Shown here: positions 60,351 to 64,000 of the stretch, piece after piece | How positions within the stretch are numbered: position 1 is the first letter of the stretch | Layout: every line of letters starts with the position of its first letter | Origin: Zoogloea sp041917255 | Lineage (GTDB): Bacteria; Pseudomonadota; Gammaproteobacteria; Burkholderiales; Rhodocyclaceae | Reading direction: 5' to 3' | NCBI GenBank assembly: GCA_041917255.1 | Contig: JAYRYA010000006.1 | Span: 1-64,000 of the forward strand | Length of the DNA: 64,000 bases | Notes under the pieces: model-generated | The model's database searches: none | The model's input: only the letters and a program-made list of their open reading frames with translations | What the model was told of the DNA's origin: nothing | Made by a program: the position numbers and the translations under genes

Positions 60351-61079
60351 TCAGCCCCCGGCCGGCGGAAAGACCTGAAGATAAAGCAGATCGCTGGCAA
60401 ACGCGAGCCACGGCAGGGACACCAGCAACAGCGGCGGAAACAGGATGGTGGCGACGATCACGCCTGCCAGCAACATGGCCCACACCAGCATCGGCACCGG
60501 ATTGGCGAACACCCCGCGCACGCTCGCTGTCACCGCCTGCACCAGCGACGCCCGTCCATCGAACAGCAAGGGCACCGCAAACGCGGTGATGTTGAAGACG
60601 ATGAAGGCCAGCACCGCCCCCATCAGGCTGGTCCAAAGGTGAAAGCGCGCGACCTGATCGACATCCGGCGTGCTGGCACCGATCATGAAGCTATACACCG
60701 TGGCCGCGTCGGTGAGCCAGATCAGCAGCAACAGGCTGCACACGCCGGCCAGAGCCCACAGCCCCCGCGGCACTTGCCGAAAACCCGCCAGCACATCCGC
60801 GATGCCTGGGCGCTGCCCTGCCGCCACGGCCCGGCGCAGCCCGAAAAAACCCGCCAGGACCACCGGCCCCACCAGCAGAAACCCCCCGGCAAAAGGCAAC
60901 ATCATCGCCGACAGCCCAAAGTGGCCAAGCATCGCGAAGATGCCCACCCCGATGAGCGCGAACACCCCCGCAAATCCCGCTGCCACCCACCCGCTTCGAC
61001 GAAACGTCGCCCATCCCGAAGAGACCGCAACAAACACGCCGGCAACGGCAATGCGACGGGGAACGAGGGGGCCGGACAT
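60351..61079 (-). CDS. DUF2189/BPSS1780-like integral membrane protein
   Basis: A 242-residue membrane protein with six or so helices (SGWVAAGFAGVFALIGVGIFAML, MMLPFAGGFLLVGPVVLAGFFGL, HLWTSLMGAVLAFIVFNITAFAVPLLFDG). The last motif and the VRGVFANPVPMLVWAMLLAG region are typical of DUF2189. ATG 61079 is preceded by AAGG at good spacing; an in-frame ATG lies two codons upstream. The function is unknown. The gene is upstream of msrA on the same strand. Confidence 0.8.
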   Translation of the reverse strand: MSGPLVPRRIAVAGVFVAVSSGWATFRRSGWVAAGFAGVFALIGVGIFAMLGHFGLSAMMLPFAGGFLLVGPVVLAGFFGLRRAVAAGQRPGIADVLAGFRQVPRGLWALAGVCSLLLLIWLTDAATVYSFMIGASTPDVDQVARFHLWTSLMGAVLAFIVFNITAFAVPLLFDGRASLVQAVTASVRGVFANPVPMLVWAMLLAGVIVATILFPPLLLVSLPWLAFASDLLYLQVFPPAGG

Positions 61080-61292
61080 GAACATACCTTCACACGGATC
61101 GGAGGATGCATCTGGCCTGACAAGGGCGACGGAAACCATGATCTGGGTCAAGACCGACCAAGCGGACGACACCCCCGCAGAAGCCTCTCCTCCCCTACCG
61201 GACGGCGGAATCACCGGGCTTAACCCTCACGTAACAGTCCTTGCGTAGTGTTTCCCGGATTTGAATCCACTGCCTTGCAAGGAGTTGCTCCC

Positions 61293-62708
61293 ATGTTCGC
61301 CAAACGTCTGCTGGCCGTCGCCGTGCCGGCCCTGCTCGCCGCCACCCCCACCCACGCCGGGGTCTCCCTCATCGGTATCGGCCAGCTTGCCGGCTCCGAT
61401 CTGTCGGGCCTCGGCGGCACCCTCGAAAACGGCGCCCCGGCCAACACCCTGGGCGGCCTCGGTTCAGCCATCGCCTGGGCCGGCGGCGACACCTTCTACG
61501 TCACCCCGGACCGCGGCCCCAACGCCAGCAGCTGGAACGCCGCGGTGGATGAAACCACCTCGTGGGTCCCCCGCTACCAGACGGTGAGCCTCGGCCTCGC
61601 CAGCGCCAGCTTCACCACCGGCGCCGTCGCCACCCTCAGCCCCAGCCTCACCGCCACCACCCTGCTCTCCAGCACCGACGCGCTCAACTACGGCAGCGCC
61701 CCGATGCTCACCGGCAGCAGCGGCCAGCACTACTTCACCGGCCGCTCCGACGCCTTCGGCGCCGGCCTCTCCACCAACGCCAGCAACGCCCGCTTCGACC
61801 CGGAAGGCATCCGCGTGGCCGCCAACGGCCAGAGCGTCTTCATCACCGACGAGTACGGCCCCTACGTCTATCAGTTCGACAAAGCCACCGGCAACCGCAT
61901 CAACGTGTTCACCCTGCCCGAGAAGTTCGCGGTGAGCACCCTGTCGGCCCAGGGCGCCACCGAGATCAGCGCCAACACCAGCGGCCGCGTGGCCAACAAG
62001 GGCATGGAAGGCCTCGCCATCACCCCCGACGGCAAGACCCTGGTGGGCGTCATGCAGAGCCCGCTGCAGCAGGACGGCGGCACCGACGCCAGCACCGTGC
62101 GCATCGTCACCATCGACATCGCCAGCGGCAAGGTCACCCACGAATACGCCTACAAGCTCGACAACATCGGTACGGCCGCCAAGCCCAAGTACGGCAGCAT
62201 CAGCGAGATCGTCGCCATCAACGACCACGAGTTCATCCTCGACGAGCGCGACGGCAAGGGCCTCGGCGACGACTCCAAGGCCGTCCAGAAGAAGCTCTAC
62301 CGCGTCGATCTTTCCGGCGCCACGGACGTCTCGGCCCTCACCGGCGAAGCCGCGCTGGCGCCCCAGGCCATCGCCAAGAGCCTGTTCGTCGATCTGGTCA
62401 CCCTGTTCAAGGCCAACGGCTTCACCGACCGGACCATCCCCGCCAAGATCGAAGGCCTCGCCTTCGGCCCCGACGTGCTGGTGGACGGCGTGCTCCAGCA
62501 TACCCTGATCGTTGTTAACGACAACGACTTCCTGGATACCGTGTCGGTGCAGGGCGCCCCCACCGCCAACCCCAGCCAGTTCTTTGTGCTCGGCATCACC
62601 GCCGACGCGCTGGCCGGTTTCCAGGCCCAGCAGATTCCCGAGCCCACCACCCTCGCCCTCGCTGCGCTGGGCGTGGGCGGCCTCGTGCTGCGCCGCCGCC
62701 AGCGCTGA
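61293..62708 (+). CDS. Secreted phytase-like esterase with PEP-CTERM sorting signal
   Basis: A 471-residue exported protein. A signal peptide (MFAKRLLAVAVPALLAATPTHA) is followed by an esterase-like phytase-family domain (about 35-440; GGDTFYVTPDRGPNASS, RFDPEGIRVAANGQSVFITDEYGPYVYQFDK, NKGMEGLAITPDGK). The C-terminus (about 446-471) is a PEP-CTERM signal: IPEPTTLALAALGVGG followed by RRRQR. This signal is processed by an exosortase, usually in exopolysaccharide-forming bacteria. No exosortase gene is in the window. The enzymatic substrate may be phytate or another phosphate ester, not proven. Confidence 0.85.
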   Translation: MFAKRLLAVAVPALLAATPTHAGVSLIGIGQLAGSDLSGLGGTLENGAPANTLGGLGSAIAWAGGDTFYVTPDRGPNASSWNAAVDETTSWVPRYQTVSLGLASASFTTGAVATLSPSLTATTLLSSTDALNYGSAPMLTGSSGQHYFTGRSDAFGAGLSTNASNARFDPEGIRVAANGQSVFITDEYGPYVYQFDKATGNRINVFTLPEKFAVSTLSAQGATEISANTSGRVANKGMEGLAITPDGKTLVGVMQSPLQQDGGTDASTVRIVTIDIASGKVTHEYAYKLDNIGTAAKPKYGSISEIVAINDHEFILDERDGKGLGDDSKAVQKKLYRVDLSGATDVSALTGEAALAPQAIAKSLFVDLVTLFKANGFTDRTIPAKIEGLAFGPDVLVDGVLQHTLIVVNDNDFLDTVSVQGAPTANPSQFFVLGITADALAGFQAQQIPEPTTLALAALGVGGLVLRRRQR

Positions 62709-62720
62709 TCCGCCCGCCTC

Positions 62721-62755
62721 AAAAAGCGAAAGGCCCGCTCCGGAGGGCCTTTCGC
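62721..62755. terminator. Intrinsic terminator of the methyltransferase gene
   Basis: GCGAAAGGCCC (62726-62736) pairs with GGGCCTTTCGC (62745-62755). On the minus strand the T-tract is TTTTT (62721-62725). It may also serve the plus-strand PEP-CTERM gene. Confidence 0.8.
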
Positions 62756-62772
62756 ATGGGGTCGACAAAACC

Positions 62773-63375
62773 TCAGCAGCGCCCGGTAAGCAGGAACACC
62801 GGGTAATCCCGCTGGGGCTTCCTCACCACGCTGGCGGACACCACCGCCACCTCGCCAAAGCCCGCGCCTTCGGCAATCCGGCTGATCGCGGCCCGGTCAA
62901 AGCCCTTGTGGAAGACGCCGGTATCCTCGCTATGAAAGCTGCCGTCCTCGCTGTCGAGGTCCGCCAGGGCGATGAAGCCGCCCTCCTTCAGCATCCCCCG
63001 GAAGCGCCGGAAGATCGCGCCGATGTCTTCCACGTGATGCAGGGTCATCGACGAGATGATCCCGTCGAAAGGCCCGTCGAGCGCCTCCTGCACCAGATCC
63101 ACTGGCCGGATGTCCACCGGGCAGCCCAGCTTCGGCAGCTTCTCGGCCAGCTGGCGGTTCATGGATTCGGACACATCCACCGCGGTGATCCGCCCCACCA
63201 GCGGGGCGATGCGTTCCAGCAGCAGGCCGGTCCCCGAGCCGAAATCCATCAGGTGCATCGTCCGGTCGAGGCGGATGGTGGCCTGGAGCGCCTGGGCGAT
63301 GGCCGCCACGTTATCGACGCGGGCCGGGTTCCGGTCGAACTCCGCTGCCTTGTGAGCAAAGTAATCGGTGGACAT
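62773..63375 (-). CDS. Class I SAM-dependent methyltransferase
   Basis: A 200-residue methyltransferase: the SAM motif MDFGSGTGLL near residue 45, TAVDVSESMNRQLAEKL, and FDGIISSMTLHHVED are the usual class I motifs (UbiE/COQ5-like). The substrate is not evident. ATG 63375 (MSTDYFAHKAAEFD) matches related proteins; upstream in-frame sequence is not homologous. It ends before the terminator. Confidence 0.88.
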   Translation of the reverse strand: MSTDYFAHKAAEFDRNPARVDNVAAIAQALQATIRLDRTMHLMDFGSGTGLLLERIAPLVGRITAVDVSESMNRQLAEKLPKLGCPVDIRPVDLVQEALDGPFDGIISSMTLHHVEDIGAIFRRFRGMLKEGGFIALADLDSEDGSFHSEDTGVFHKGFDRAAISRIAEGAGFGEVAVVSASVVRKPQRDYPVFLLTGRC

Positions 63376-63450
63376 GATCTTCCTGCATTGAAGTAAGTGC
63401 GCCGCCGCGCGGAGCACCGATTGTGCTCCCGCCGGGCCAGCGGTGGGAAG

Positions 63451-63789
63451 TCAGCCCGCCCTGGGCTTCTTGGGCTTCTTCGGTTTGGGCAAGGGCAGCG
63501 CGTCGGCTGTCAGGCGGATCAGCCGGGCAAACCAGTCCCGCTCATCCAGCGCGTCGGCGATCAGCATCCAGGGCTTCGCGCCGGGATACGGAAAGCCCTC
63601 GCTTACCGTCCCCACCCATTCGATGCCCGGCGCGGTGGGCTTCACGAACACCTGGTTGTCGCACACCAGCGCCACCACCTTGCCCTCGCAATACAGCGCG
63701 TATTCGCCGAACATCTTGCGAAAGCTCATGCTCCCCGCCGATGCCGCCTGATCCGCCACGTATTCGATGAATTCCCGCTCGGTCGCCAT
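63451..63789 (-). CDS. TfoX/Sxy N-terminal domain protein
   Basis: A 112-residue protein with only the TfoX N-terminal domain: FIEYVADQAASAGSMSFRKMFGEYALYCEGKVVALVCDNQVFVKPT. The C-terminal part is a Lys/Pro-rich tail (KPKKPKKPRAG). TfoX in Haemophilus promotes competence, but stand-alone N domains are widespread and their role is unclear. ATG 63789 is the start by homology. Confidence 0.85.
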   Translation of the reverse strand: MATEREFIEYVADQAASAGSMSFRKMFGEYALYCEGKVVALVCDNQVFVKPTAPGIEWVGTVSEGFPYPGAKPWMLIADALDERDWFARLIRLTADALPLPKPKKPKKPRAG

Positions 63790-63966
63790 GCCCGGTTTCT
63801 CCTTGTCGATAGAACCCACGCAGCTTGCCCGGAGTTGGTGCCGACTCCAAGTCGGCTGATCTAAAGTCCTTGCCGATCCAGCCGCCGCGCCTTGGGGCAC
63901 AATAGGCCCAGCTCACCGCTTCCCCGATCTGCCCGCCCTCAACCCGCTTCCGCCCGCGCCCCGTTC

Positions 63967-64000
63967 ATGCCCGCCCTGCCCCGCAGCATCGCCCACCTGG
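63967..64000 (+). CDS. Possible start of a gene truncated by the window edge
   Basis: ATG at 63967 opens a frame that stays open to the last base (MPALPRSIAHL...). Only 11 residues are visible, with no SD. The gene would be divergent from the TfoX-N gene. Identity cannot be judged. Confidence 0.25.
   Translation, partial: MPALPRSIAHL

Noticed and set aside
61464..62768. Minus-strand frame of 434 codons antisense to the PEP-CTERM gene
   Set aside because: Composition is almost entirely Gly/Ala/Val/Asp/Glu; the sense gene has signal peptide and sorting signal.

Overview
The window is a GC-rich chromosomal segment of a betaproteobacterium, most likely from the Rhodocyclales (Azoarcus/Thauera/Zoogloea-like). 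The reasons are the block tyrS / M23 peptidase / erpA / argC / rpsI-rplM, the high-GC codon use, a PEP-CTERM protein, a coq7 gene (ubiquinone), respiratory lactate oxidation, and copper and molybdate uptake genes. I see no rRNA, tRNA, IS element, prophage or CRISPR array. Coding density is high and most genes end at clear intrinsic terminators. Layout: 0-5.3 kb holds housekeeping genes (tyrS, M23 peptidase, erpA, argC, rpsI, rplM). 5.3-5.7 kb is an unusual AT-rich intergenic region. It contains a probable small RNA of about 103 nt with its own promoter, a C-rich loop carrying two anti-Shine-Dalgarno motifs and an intrinsic terminator, plus a 23-bp palindrome upstream of an OsmC-like gene. 5.7-19.7 kb is core metabolism and repair (coq7, CBS protein, rppH, proS, lytic transglycosylase, nudJ / secreted cysteine-protease-like protein / mnmA, ilvE, phosphomannomutase, leuE, speG). 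19.9-23.6 kb holds a large YdgA/DUF945-like TPR protein whose leader carries a cyclic-di-GMP-I (GEMM-I) riboswitch, and a leucine-rich-repeat protein kinase. 23.7-32.4 kb is a complete lactate-use locus: divergent lldR, then lutA-lutC-lutB, an FAD/Fe-S D-lactate dehydrogenase and lldP. Two matching inverted-repeat operators lie between lldR and lutA, and a strong terminator follows lldP. 32.4-40.1 kb mixes two unknown envelope genes, a GAF-GGDEF diguanylate cyclase, ynfA, an L,D-transpeptidase, a SpmA-SpmB fusion, a sigma-54-type promoter in front of a 37-codon reading frame, rlmA and a spermidine-synthase-like gene. 40.2-43.7 kb has two tandem chemoreceptor genes, each with its own sigma-28-type promoter. 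43.8-49.9 kb is metal uptake: a TonB-dependent copper receptor, modEABC and a two-Mop-domain molbindin, with ModE-type operators. 50-64 kb is mixed: unknown genes, a DUF454 membrane protein, an MBL hydrolase, a zinc-ribbon/PD-(D/E)XK nuclease-like protein just before recQ, a tail-to-tail pair of lipoprotein enzymes (phospholipase D and metallophosphoesterase), FKBP, msrA, a DUF2189 protein, a PEP-CTERM phytase-like esterase, a methyltransferase and a TfoX-N protein. The most interesting signals are RNA and regulatory elements rather than a defence island: the anti-SD small RNA, the c-di-GMP riboswitch on a poorly understood envelope gene, and the sigma-54-driven micro-ORF. Among proteins, the best leads are the zinc-ribbon nuclease next to recQ, the LRR-kinase, and a secreted Cys-His-Asp protein coupled to nudJ and mnmA. 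All assignments come from reading the sequence and remembered family features; no database search was run.
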